A stretch of 64,000 nt of DNA from assembly GCA_033064195.1 (NCBI GenBank), contig JARBJD010000012.1, forward strand, positions 1-64,000, read 5' to 3'. The translations under genes and the position numbers were made by a program. The notes beneath the pieces were generated by a model. The model was not told the DNA's origin. It saw nothing but the letters and a program-made list of their open reading frames with translations, and made no database searches. Of the stretch, positions 43,415-54,150 are shown one piece after another (position 1 is the first letter of the stretch; the number at the start of each line of letters is the position of its first letter). Source of the DNA: Blattamonas nauphoetae. Taxonomy: Eukaryota > Preaxostyla > Oxymonadida.

Positions 43415-45580
43415 CTATGGAGAGTATACGCAGACGAACTCGTTCCTTTCTGGCGAATGTCGCGTCGAATAGTCTAACCTCAGAAGCACATCCAATTCCT
43501 CCACAAAGCGGTCGTCTTCCTCCTCGTTCTCCTCACCTCCTCTCCCCTCCACGATCGTCTCCTTGACAGGCTTTGCCTTTCCTGTCTTTCCATCTACCCA
43601 CATTCCAACCACTCTGAGCACGAGATGTTTCCCTTCGATCTCGTTCGAGAGAATCTGAGCAAGAAGGAAAGTTGAGTCAGTGACTGTTTGAAGATGAGTC
43701 TGCACCTCATCTGCATCTTTGAGGATCACACTTGTTTCCTCCCGTTTTTGGTCGTCGTCCTTTCTGTCTTCGCTCTTTTTGAGAAGTCCGGTCATTCCAG
43801 TCGCTCGAAAGAACGGCACAGTCACCCCATTCTCCCTCTCTCTCCTCTCCCTCTCCTCACAATCATCGTCCTTCTGCATCTCTTCTCCTCCTCCTTCCTC
43901 GTCGATCCAATCCTGTCGGATCGATCCCGACTCTCTCAGACTGTCATTCGGATCAGTTGGATCGGAAAACTCGCCGCGAATGTTCCATTTCCGTCCCAAC
44001 ACTTTCTGAAAAGTTTGATTCGTGACAGTATCATTCTGGAGTGTCGATTCCCAATTCGAAAAATTGTTCAGATCAGTGGTGAGAGTTGTGGTGATTCGAG
44101 AGAGTTCTGTTGAGATTGTCTTCTGTGCGAGAGACGCGAACTTGCTTGGCGGAGGATGGAGACTCGCAAATGGCGAGGAGAACGAAGGAGACGGTCGTTG
44201 GAACGGAGTGGACAGAGAATGGGCGGAAGAGGCGGAGTTGAACGGGGTGCTTGATGAGAAGAGATGATGAGATGTCGACATCACTGACGAACCAGGGCTT
44301 GCTCGAGAGATTGGAGTGCGGAAACTTGTTGGTGTGAGTGGCTCGATGCGGATCGTCTTCTGAGGTCTGTATTCTCTTTCAATTTGGTCGTCCAATTCTT
44401 CCACCCATTCCTTCTTCCGAATGGCGAAGTTGTCTCTCCAGATTGAGAGATTGATCGGTGTGCCGATGTTAGTCTCGGATTTCGGTGGAAGAATAAGTCC
44501 GTCAACTCGACAAACTGAGTTTTCGTCGATTTCTTCTTCTTTTTCTTCACTTTCGTCGTCGAATGGGGCATCATTCCGGTCATCCACGGATATTTCTCGT
44601 CCATCGACTCCTCTCTTCCACATATCGTTCTCCTCCTCACCATCAATCCAATTATCACTGACAGGAGGTGAGAAGAGTGCATCGTCCATTCCAATATTCC
44701 TGTCAGCATCAGTTCCAATGCCCAAAGCGAGTTCCATGTCTGATGCCTGTCTGATGCCAAGAAGAGGATTTCGAAGAGGGGTTTCGATGGAGCTTGCAGG
44801 TAAGACATGTTCGGTCATGGTACGCTTGGGAGTATGAGGAGATAGAACAGCTGATTGGTGTGGTGGGGATGTTTTGACTTGAACTGGCTTTTTAGGAAAT
44901 TGACGAAGATTTGGAAGGAGTTGAGATAATGAGACCTGTTTCTTGGGCTCCATTATTTCGATTTGTGTTTCCATTTGTGATTGAACGAGTGGTAATGTCG
45001 ATGTCAGATGCGATTTGGTTGGAGTGTGAGTATAGATGAGATGAGGTGGAGAATGCTTTGGCGTTCGAGGAGAAATTGGTTGTGGGGTGGAATCTCGTGA
45101 TTGGTCGTGTTTTATAGTTGGAGGTTCGTTCTGCTGTGAAACTGGAAGGGTTGCTTCGATTGGAGAATAAAATGTATGAGCTAGGCCATCCAAAGGTGAA
45201 GTTTTCGAAACAGATGGTGTTGAAACTGACTGGACACTAGTTTTTGACTGTCTTTTTTGTGGCGATCGAGTCTGGATCAACGTCGGAGAGATCTGTTTAG
45301 GCGTGTTTGATACAGGTGAGGTATCTGGCGTATGAAGGGTAAGTGGTGTTGGTGATGGAGTATTATGTTTCATTCTCGAACGAGAGGCGGCTTGAGAAAA
45401 CAATTTGTTGGACAATGGGCGATTTTGCGAACTGTTTCGATTCGTTGATTTTCTCGGTTCATGTGCAGTATCTATTCTTTCCATTTGAGAAAGGGAAAAT
45501 AAATGCCCCTCTAAAGCGAGGGGTATACAATCAAAGTCTTCAGGAGCGAGTGATGTCATTGAAATGGAAGATCTACCCAA
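43415..45580 (-). CDS. disordered Ser/Pro/Thr-rich protein, unknown function
   Basis: Single exon, 721 aa from the first Met; the Met eight residues on (MTSLAPEDFDCIPL) is also likely. Residues about 30-270 are low-complexity Ser/Pro/Thr/Gln; an acidic stretch follows (DDESEEKEEEIDENS). The last 100 residues (LQTVTDSTFLLAQILSNEI, then HLVLRVVGMWVDGKTGKA) look folded and contain the only ordered-looking segment, but I do not recognise it. Its start codon is 60 bp from that of the divergent coiled-coil gene. A cilium or cytoskeleton link is possible from the neighbour only. Confidence 0.65.
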   Translation of the reverse strand: MGRSSISMTSLAPEDFDCIPLALEGHLFSLSQMERIDTAHEPRKSTNRNSSQNRPLSNKLFSQAASRSRMKHNTPSPTPLTLHTPDTSPVSNTPKQISPTLIQTRSPQKRQSKTSVQSVSTPSVSKTSPLDGLAHTFYSPIEATLPVSQQNEPPTIKHDQSRDSTPQPISPRTPKHSPPHLIYTHTPTKSHLTSTLPLVQSQMETQIEIMEPKKQVSLSQLLPNLRQFPKKPVQVKTSPPHQSAVLSPHTPKRTMTEHVLPASSIETPLRNPLLGIRQASDMELALGIGTDADRNIGMDDALFSPPVSDNWIDGEEENDMWKRGVDGREISVDDRNDAPFDDESEEKEEEIDENSVCRVDGLILPPKSETNIGTPINLSIWRDNFAIRKKEWVEELDDQIEREYRPQKTIRIEPLTPTSFRTPISRASPGSSVMSTSHHLFSSSTPFNSASSAHSLSTPFQRPSPSFSSPFASLHPPPSKFASLAQKTISTELSRITTTLTTDLNNFSNWESTLQNDTVTNQTFQKVLGRKWNIRGEFSDPTDPNDSLRESGSIRQDWIDEEGGGEEMQKDDDCEERERRERENGVTVPFFRATGMTGLLKKSEDRKDDDQKREETSVILKDADEVQTHLQTVTDSTFLLAQILSNEIEGKHLVLRVVGMWVDGKTGKAKPVKETIVEGRGGEENEEEDDRFVEELDVLLRLDYSTRHSPERNEFVCVYSP

Positions 45581-45640
45581 AATAAAAAGGGACCCTTTCG
45601 AGTTGATCGCAACAAAACTGCTTAATTGTGGAGACCGCTG

Positions 45641-48349
45641 ATGTCAGGTAGTGGACTCCAATTCCAAATTCCGATAACTTCAAGTGAAATCCGATCTGGA
45701 AGTATATACGCTCTAGGAACAAACTCTTTTGAAAATCGTGTGAATCAACAGCCTGTGTATCTCACTATGGCAGACTTGACTTTTTTTATTGGCTTTTTCC
45801 TGTGATATATTCCCCATTTCCGAACCTTTTCCTTTCTTACCTTTCTATTTATCATAGAACAGCCAACTCATGCCACTCAACAAGGAGATCACGACGATCT
45901 CTTTGATGAAGACTTTGGATTTGATTTTCCCGACGACTCACCTCATGTTGCCCCACAACTTTCAAAGAATGTTGCCCAGGGGTCTCCTCAGAAAATGCCC
46001 TTGGATCAACTAGAAACTCACTCTTCTCCAGTCTACCCGCCACCATCAAACATGTCAGTTCCTGCTACAACCAAAAAACCAGCTGATAACGGTTTATCAT
46101 CGTCTCGATTGGCCGGACGAAAGAAAGCCGGAAAGAAGGCCGCAAAACAAAAAGTCATCTTCTCTCCATCTGTACAGAATCTAAGTGAAAATTCTCCTTT
46201 TGAAGAAAGTCATACAGATGTCTTTCCATCTGTTTTGCCGTCAGATCCCATTTTTTCCCCATGCTTGAATTGTGAGGACAAGTCAAGAACAATCCAATCG
46301 CTGCAGACTCAACTAAACGAACTTCGACAGAATTACGTTAACGTCATCCAAGAAAAGGATGCACTTTCAACACTTCTCAACCAAACCAATCTCGACCATC
46401 AAAAGGAAATCGCAAATCTTCAGCAAGAAATTGTGAAACTCAACGAAAAACGAAAATCATCGCCCATTTCCTCTGCACTCGTTCAACAAGTCCAAAAAAT
46501 GGACGCTCTTGACGAATCTGATGAAACCATACGTAATGCGATGACTAAACTAGATCAAGCCTTCGAAAAACATAGTGAAAGAGAACGAAACAAAGAAAAT
46601 GAAATGAAAAGACAGAAAGACCAAATAAAGAACGCCCTAAAATCGATTGAGGAGAGAGAAGCCTCCCTGAAAGAGCACGAAAGGATTCTGGGCCAGCGAG
46701 AAGAGGAACTTCGCGCGTCAGAAGGGAAAGTGATGGAGTTGGTGAGAGAGATGGATCGGAAAGCACAGACAGCGAACACACAACGTTCCGACAACACATT
46801 CGATCACATCCGTGCTGACGTCGATCGAAACAAGATCACTGCAGCTGAAAAGATCTTGAAAGAGAAGGAGAACAAGTTTTTGGCTGCGCTGGTCTCGTTT
46901 GAGAACGAGAAACGAGCATTCAAAGTGCAGACGGAGGAGTTCACAGCGTTGAGTGAGGCAGTGATTGCGAAGGAGAGGGCAGTGGAGAGGAGGCAGGCCG
47001 AACTGGATTTGGAATGGAAGCGGTTGATGGAAGGAGAAGACAAAATTAAGAGTGAGGCCGAACGGATTGAATTGGAGAGGACGAGAGTGGAGGAGGGGAT
47101 GCGCGAGCTGCTCGGGAAAGAAAGACGTCTCGACGAGAAGACAGCGGAGATTGTGCAGATGAAGAAAGAAGCGACAGAGCAGAGCATCCTCCTTTCACAG
47201 AGCATGGTCGCAACATCATTCGCCAGACTCCACGGAAAGAGCGAGAGCAGAAGACGGACTGAAACTTCGATGCTTCCATCACTCAGCGACGTCGAGTCGG
47301 AATCAGGATCAGAATCAGAATCTGCCACAACTTCAGAAAAGCAGACACATTCAGCCGACGAACTCATTCTCACTCCACACAACCGCCACCTCTCAGATGA
47401 TGAAAGGGAACAAGACCAGCAAGCTCATCGTCAACGCAGCCACAGCCTCATCGAAAGCCCGCAGAAACCGAGACAGACAACCAGCCCCGAGCGGAAGGAG
47501 AATACCCGCACGAGGCTGATGGAGAAGCGCCAGTCTCGCACCTCGACAGCGTCCCGTCCAGTCATCCACAGTCGAGCGAGTGGAAATAACAGTTCTCTGA
47601 TGGGAACGTACATTCAGCAGATTGCGGAGAAGAGGAGGGATCTGTTGAGTCAGTCTCAGAACATGACACAGTCACTTCTTCAAGCACAAACCAGTCTTCT
47701 GTCGCAGATCAGTCCAATCGGGAGCTCCAGTTCGACAACACCGATTTGGATGGCTGGAGTGAGCGGACGGGGACTTGGACAGTACCAGCAGAGAGGATCG
47801 ACTCCGTCAGTTGTTCGGCAGAATCTGCAGCAGAGTCAGATCACCTCACACTTCGACACCGACCCACTCATCTCACAATCCATCTCTCAGACCCATCCAT
47901 TTTCCCAACCTCCTCCTTTTGTCCCACCTCTACGACCTTCTTCCCCTCATACACACACATTTCATGGGACAGACGATGTCTTAAATCCCCTTCAGCCACA
48001 TCCGGTCACTTCAGCGAGACAAATCGACTCATTCAGATCAATCCCATCACGACCTGTCTCAGACAGTACGATTGAATCCAAGCCCCACTCTCGCCAGCCG
48101 CACAGACGCCTTCGGGACAACGATTCTCTTCCCCAGCATACATCATTCCATCAACACCATCTTCAAGCACATCCAAGGACAGAAAAGCACTCACCGCACA
48201 AGCATTCCACTCGATATGCAACAGATCTGAGAGATTTTGACTCATCATCAGTGATAAATGTCGATCAGGAACCAGATATGTCCACAAAACATCGTCCAAC
48301 ACAGATAAAATCATCTCCTCCAAGAAGGACCACAAAACAGTGGATGTGA
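45641..48349 (+). CDS. coiled-coil protein, possibly FBF1-like (transition fibre)
   Basis: Two exons are predicted (45,641-45,737; 45,858-48,349) with a 120-nt intron, giving 862 aa. Near the N-terminus is an acidic DDLFDEDFGFDFPDD motif, then a Lys-rich patch (GRKKAGKKAAKQK). Residues about 170-450 form a continuous coiled coil; its later part (AKERAVERRQAELDLEWKRL, then REELL-type heptads) recalls the C-terminal coiled coil of Fas-binding factor 1, a transition-fibre protein of cilia. The rest is Ser/Gln/His-rich and disordered. The FBF1 link is a weak resemblance of sequence style and domain order, and a general coiled-coil scaffold is equally possible. Confidence 0.6.
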
Positions 48350-48528
48350 CACCTACCGAGCGTGATTCTTCATTTAACTGGATAAATTCATTATTTTATT
48401 GTTCTTAATTCTGATTTTTGCTTCATTCACGCGCTCATCTAATCAATCGCACCAAAAACTCTGGATCATCCCCAGAACACAATTTTCATTCGATCAGTGT
48501 TTCCTCTGAATCTGTTACTCTCATTTCG

Positions 48529-49016
48529 ATGATATTACAAGTATTAACATGTGTTATTTCTGATGTTCTCGGAGGTATTTTTCTTCAATCGTTTTCTATC
48601 ATACACAACTCTCATCATCACTTCTTCTAGCTGAAGCATGTTCCAAAATAGAAACACCGAGTAAATGTGTCGATACCAGATTTTGTATCTACTGTAACAA
48701 CACAAAAAACGTATTTTTTCTCATTTTTATTCTGTTATAAGCTCACAACAGGGCTGGTCACGAATCAATCAGCTTGCATGGCTGGTGTGATGTTACTTTT
48801 GAATCACATTTCATCTCTGTAGGAGGACAAGCTGGAGCCAATAAAGATGACATCCGGAATGGTGATTTGGGATGTGCTCTTTCAGATACGTATTGGTTAA
48901 CTGAAAAAGCCAATCTTCCTTCGTTTACGACAATTGCACTGATCGCATTCTTGTCATCTGTTGTAGGAATCCAACTTTTATGTGCTCTCCTTGTCAGATG
49001 CCTTAAAAAGCGTTGA
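48529..49016 (+). CDS. small Cys-rich type I membrane protein (about 120 aa)
   Basis: Four exons are predicted: 48,529-48,574; 48,631-48,710; 48,742-48,784; 48,823-49,016, with introns of 56, 31 and 38 nt. Total coding length is 363 nt. The product has a short signal-like start (MILQVLTCVISDVLGA), a Cys-rich lumenal part (EACSKIETPSKCVDTRFC, then YC, CMAGG and CALSD), one transmembrane helix (TIALIAFLSSVVGIQLLCALL) and a short basic tail (RCLKKR). I do not recognise the family. It might be a small surface or ER membrane protein. The fit of four exons in one frame with sensible topology is the evidence. Confidence 0.6.
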
Positions 49017-49363
49017 CAAACACACAACCAAATCACGATCTCATTTCTCACTCTCCTCATTTTTATCTGAAGTACCCTGCATTATTTTTCGTTTACACTT
49101 TTGCTTTCATCTGTTTCTCTTAATTTTTATCCTCTTTTTTTGAATGGGTCCGCCGTTATGAAGAAACATTGTTTTTTCATCTTATTCATGGAATAAAATG
49201 CGTTCAAAATTTTGAAATCATGGAACTCATGTCATGTTCTTGGGGATGACATGCATGAGAATGAACAAAAGTCTTGATTACGAACATTAGAAAAATCGAA
49301 CAAAAAATTTCAATGATGAAATGTGTCCATTCAAAATAAACGCGAATATCACAATGTACATGC
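49017..49363. other. convergent intergenic, nothing recognised
   Basis: The 3' flanks of the membrane-protein gene and BUD31 meet here. The sequence is AT-rich with T-runs and an AATAAA at about 49,192 on the plus strand; no coding frame or repeat stands out. Confidence 0.5.
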
Positions 49364-49965
49364 TCAGACATCTCCACTAGCGCATCCTCTGCATCCACAA
49401 CATGTGCACTGAACGACTTGGCCCTCCTGAAGTTGGTCTTTTGGAACACCTGAATGGAGATTAGAAGAGGGCAAAAACACACGGCAAATGCAAGCAGAAC
49501 CTGTAGTTGTTTCTTTGCTCTGAATGCATTTGACACAACAGAGCCGTTCATATCCGGGCTTAAAGAAAAAAATGTTGTCTTGAAAAATGGCTGCTACAGA
49601 CCTTTTTCCACTTTGCAATTAATGATTTGTCTGCATGACCTTCTTTCAGACAGAATTCATATGTCTGAAATTGGAAATACGGAATATTGGAGCAGATAGG
49701 AAAGTGGAGACAGATTTGAGCTCATGTAAAAAAGAAAATCGAAAACCTGTTTGGTGATTGCATGTTTCTTGTAAAACATCTCATAAACATATCGAGAGCG
49801 TTGGTGATTAATTTGCATGACAGGCCAGACAGATTCAACTTTGCGTTTGCCATCATGTGATTCAGCAATTGCATCTCGCATTTTGCGTTCAAATTCTTCT
49901 AGTGTTTCTCTGACCTTCTCCCAGTCAGGAGGGTATTTTGTCTGCTTCGTTCTTATCTTTGGCAT
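49364..49965 (-). CDS. BUD31: BUD31 (G10) pre-mRNA splicing factor
   Basis: Four exons are predicted on the minus strand: 49,965-49,747; 49,664-49,602; 49,558-49,483; 49,449-49,364. All introns are GT-AG, 33-82 nt, and give 147 aa (animal BUD31 is 144). The protein is co-linear with the family: MPKIRT start, PPDWEKVRETLEEFERKMR, GKRKVESVWPVMQINHQRSRYVYE, then GHADKSLIAKWKK, LCCVKCIQ, CICRVPKDQL and the Cys cluster CTCCGCRGC that binds zinc. BUD31 is a small core protein of the activated spliceosome, which fits an intron-rich genome. The Met chosen is the conserved one; it leaves 25 bp to the divergent ULK4-type gene. Confidence 0.95.
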
Positions 49966-49990
49966 TCTTTCTTGATGGTTGGGATCAGTT
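49966..49990. promoter_or_regulatory. 25-bp divergent intergenic region, BUD31/ULK4-like
   Basis: The two start codons face away from each other with only 25 bp between them. Both starts are supported by family alignment. Promoter elements for at least one gene must therefore lie in the 5' coding part or first intron of the other. No TATA-like box is visible. Confidence 0.45.
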
Positions 49991-52900
49991 ATGGACGAGT
50001 ACATCGTATGCATTGTTCTTTTTTCTCTGCACATCATTTCAGGTTCAAGAACAAATTGGGTCAGGGAAAAATTCAACATGTTATCTTGGGCGACGACATA
50101 AATCCATCCAATACTACTGCATGAAAACAATTGACAAGAAAATGAAGGATATCGTCTCCGCAGAAGTCCAGATTTGGCATAGTTTGGACCATCCGAACAT
50201 TGTCAAGTTTATTGATTGGTTCGAAACTACAAACCATCTTTGGGTCGTCCTAGAACTATGTGCTGGTGGTATCTTCTCACGATTACTCAGTCAGGACAAA
50301 AGACTCAATGAAACATCCATCAGGGCCTTCTCATCTGATATTCGTGCCGCTCTTCTGTATGATTTCCTGTTTCTTGCTCTTATTTTTACGACAGTTTTCT
50401 TCACCAGTCAGGAATCGTCTATGGCGATCTCCATCCATCAACAATCCTCTTCGACAGTGCTGGAACGATGAAATTATGTGATTTTAAGTTTTCTTATCGC
50501 GTCGAACAGGCTCATCCAGAACCAGTCTGACACTTTTTCAACTAATTCTTAAATCCACTTTTCAGCCTGAATCTCGCTTCACATTCCGTCACCTCAACTA
50601 CCTAGCACCCGAACTCATCCGTTCACATGGGATAACTCTGAATGGTTCGACAGAAGATTACAATAATCCCAAAAACGCCTATCCTTTTTCATACCAGTCT
50701 GATCTGTGGGCGTTTGGATGCCTGTTGTATGAAATGTCAGAAGGACATCCACCATTTGAAGGAGCAGACACTAAATCACTCATTCATTCAATTTTATTTT
50801 TGGAGCCTCAGAAAAATCCGAGCTGGAGTCTAGAATTTGCAGATCTGATTTCTGGACTTCTTTGCAAGTCTCCTCTTCATAGAATGACCTGGCCAGAATT
50901 GAATTATCATCCTTTCTGGAGACATTGTCTTTATGTTTTCCCACTGCAGCCACAACCAATAATGGACACCCTTCTGGAATTCTCTCAGAATCGTGAATCA
51001 AACGTTAACATTGATCAGTCGGCCTATCCTGATGGAGCCATTCCAGAAATAGATTTTCCATCATCGCTCTTTGGAATTGATGGACAGTACATTCCAGCAG
51101 TAGACGTTCAACTTTCGAATGATGGAATCCCACTCATTGAGCTTGAAATACAAGAAGCTCCCGAGATTCCAGATCCCCCGCCTCTTGATAATCTCATTTG
51201 GAATGTTTCAACAGATCTCGTAGCTTCACCTGTCTTCAATGGAAAAGATATCCAAACAATCAATCCCCCTTCGTTCAACCCAACAAAACTCGCATTCACG
51301 CCATTTACTGCCGAAGACATTGCCAAACCTGCCACAAGCACCTCTTTGGAAACCCATATGAATGAGGTTGTCTCGAATTTGAAGAACGCAGCTCAAGCAG
51401 TCACAGAAGACAACAGCGCTGACAACTCCTCCCGATTTCTCAACATTCTCAACTACCTCGCCAACCTCACCCGAAGTGACGAGGTCTCAACTGTTATTCT
51501 TCGCTCCAAATCCGGTGTCTATCTTCTGTCGCTCCTCAAGTCACCTCCCCTCCCCCAATTCGCCCCTGCCATCACATTTGTCTTCGCCACCCTTCTCCGC
51601 TACGCCAAGCGTGTTGGAAACTCTGTTGCTTCAAACGGACTCGCCCCAACTCTCGCGTTGGGTGTCGGTGCAGCCGATGAGAAACAATCGAGACACGCGA
51701 TGGCAGCGTTGGGTGAGTTGCTGTATTACATTGCGAGGGAAAAGCCGGTGAACAAGAACAAGGAGCCTGCACCGACTGATGCCCTCTATCTCAGTCCTCG
51801 CGATGCAAGCCCTATTTTGGACCCGATTGATTCGAAATGGCAGATTGACGAGAATATTCCGAAAGTGGTCGTTGAAGCACTTAAGTCAACTTCGATCATC
51901 AAAGCTCATTACGCAGCGAAGACGATTGCGAATCTGTCCATCTTGCCGAACTCGGCGTTGATGCAGATGTTCTGCACGACAGAATGTGTGGATGCGCTTC
52001 TCTCACTCAGAAGGAGGGCAGATGGTGCACTCGCTCAAACAACGACCATTGCTTCGTATGCCATCGCTCGGTTCGACCCACAAGTTCAGACGTATCTCAA
52101 CCAAAAGACTGATTTCCCGGGAATTGTGCGATGCCTGACAGACAACCAGTATTCGCTCTCTCACACACTCACTTCACTGAATCAGTTCACGTCGGCAATC
52201 AAGTCCATGCACACGCCAGCCATCGACGCCCTGAAGGAAGCCGCCCAGGACGGGACGATCGAAACTCTTCTGGAAAAGGCGCAGGACCCGAAGAAACAAG
52301 TCATTCTGTCGAAACTGTTGCTGGTTGGGTGTGCGTACAATCGGATGATGTCGACGGATAACAGGTCGTTCTCGGAAAAGGACATTATCACGAGGCAGCT
52401 CCTCGGGGCGATCAACTCGTTGGAGGAGATGAACGAGTACGGTCGCCTCTGCTTCTCTGTCTTCTCCAGCTCCATCACCTCATCGTTCACAAGCCTGTTT
52501 TCTTCTTTTGCTGCATTCCTCCAATCACCACAAGAACTCGTCTCAACCAAACAAATCACAGACACTGAGATCGCTCAAACAGTCGATGACTGCGAGACTA
52601 CTCTCCGCTCGTTCGATTGGTTCATCAAGAACTCGTACCACGCATTTTGGGTGCTGAACATGGAGACATTATATTCGCTCGCGTCTCTCCTCCAATGTGT
52701 CACGTTCTCCACAATCCACGCCGTCACAATCACGAAGAACGAGGAGAAACTCAGATTTACATACCCTGACAACCTTCCCACTTATCAAGGATTCTCTCCA
52801 GACGAGGACAACATTTCTGGCCTCCTGACGGAGAAGCAGAGGACCATTATGTCCAACCTGGCTGAACTCATCTCCACTCGAATCATCCACAACTACTCGT

Positions 52901-53991
52901 ACGTTGTGAACAATCTGAGTGTGGTGAGCCAGTCTGTCGTCCCACTTGTGTTCTCATTTGCCGGAAACGATTCGAACGACATTAAAGTTGCAGCAGGCCT
53001 TATTTCTCAATTTGCTTCGATTTTGGATGCTGTTCAGCACACCACCGTCGAACTCCCGTGCAGTGACGAAGAGCTCCAACACACTGTCACAGAGCTTTCT
53101 TCAACCTTCCTCTCTTTCTTCCAACCAAATATTGAGTTCTTCTCAGCCCGTGATCCGTCTCTGTTTGAGGCCATTCTCCAGATTGCTGTGGTCGTCTCCG
53201 AGCTCGACAGCGGAATCCTCACTTCTCTCTCCGTCCCCGAACTATACTCTGTCCTCATCCCTCCCTCCGCCAAGCCACGACTCCAAACCGTTCAATGTGC
53301 ACTCCTCTGCAAAATTCTCGAGTCACACGAGACAGACAAGACGGACGTTCCTTGGCAAGCACTGACGGAGTGGGCAGGAACGGAGCTGAGTCAACTGGAG
53401 CAAATCACCACAGCCTCCACAGAAATCCCGACTCTCCGCGTTCTGACGTCGCTTTTCAGTCTCCTCAATACGACGTCTGAAGAACAAAACACAACACTCT
53501 TCACCGACATTCGGAAGCATCTCATCCTCTCCACACGATTTCTCAATCCACTCCTCCAACTCCTCCAAACACCCTTCCTCAGTCCCCACCCGCAGATCAC
53601 TCGGAACTGCGTGCTTTGTGCAGTTGTCTTTCACCACACGATGAAATACTATTCGATCACCACACGCAGACTCGCCACTCACTCCTTCAAACAAAACACA
53701 ATCTCCCTCTTCATCGAAATCATCCAGAAATATGTCAGTCTCTGCAAAGTGTCCACTCTTGAGGATCCAGCCAGCACACTGACATGGCTTCTCAAGACTG
53801 TCATCCTTATGGGCCATCCGTTTTATTCCCCTGACGGCCCGACTGACGATTGTGCGTTCAAACTCATTTCGAGTGAAGAAAGGGCGAATTTAGCCAAAAT
53901 CATGCAGAATGCCATCCAAATAGAGATGTTTACTGCCCTTGCAGAAACTATTGTGTCTATGTTGCAAAGGGAACAGTCTGAAGACTCTTAG
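49991..53991 (+). CDS. ULK4-type (RUNKEL) protein kinase homologue with HEAT repeats
   Basis: Four exons are predicted (49,991-50,005; 50,043-50,356; 50,395-50,524; 50,566-53,991), 1,294 aa, close to human ULK4. The kinase-like domain is at residues 1-260: IGSGKNSTCYLG in place of the glycine loop, MKTIDKK with a possible ATP lysine, NHLWVVLELCAGG, VYGDLHPSTIL (Asp kept, HRD altered) and CDFKFS (DFG changed to DFK), then YQSDLWAFGCLLYEMSEGHPPFEG. The TSNHLW/ETTNHLWVV phrase and the C-terminal 1,000 residues of HEAT/ARM-like helices mark the ULK4 family, whose members act at microtubules and cilia. The altered HRD and DFG suggest weak or no catalysis. Confidence 0.87.
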
Positions 53992-54150
53992 CTCTCAATT
54001 CTGTTTCAATCTGGTCTTTCTTTCTTGAATTCTCGTTTTCCTCCGATCTTCTTTTATAAAGTGATATTTATTGATTTTGAGAAATCACATTTTTGTCAAA
54101 GTGAGATATCGAAAGCAATTGATTTGAACCTATCGATCATCCCATACCGA

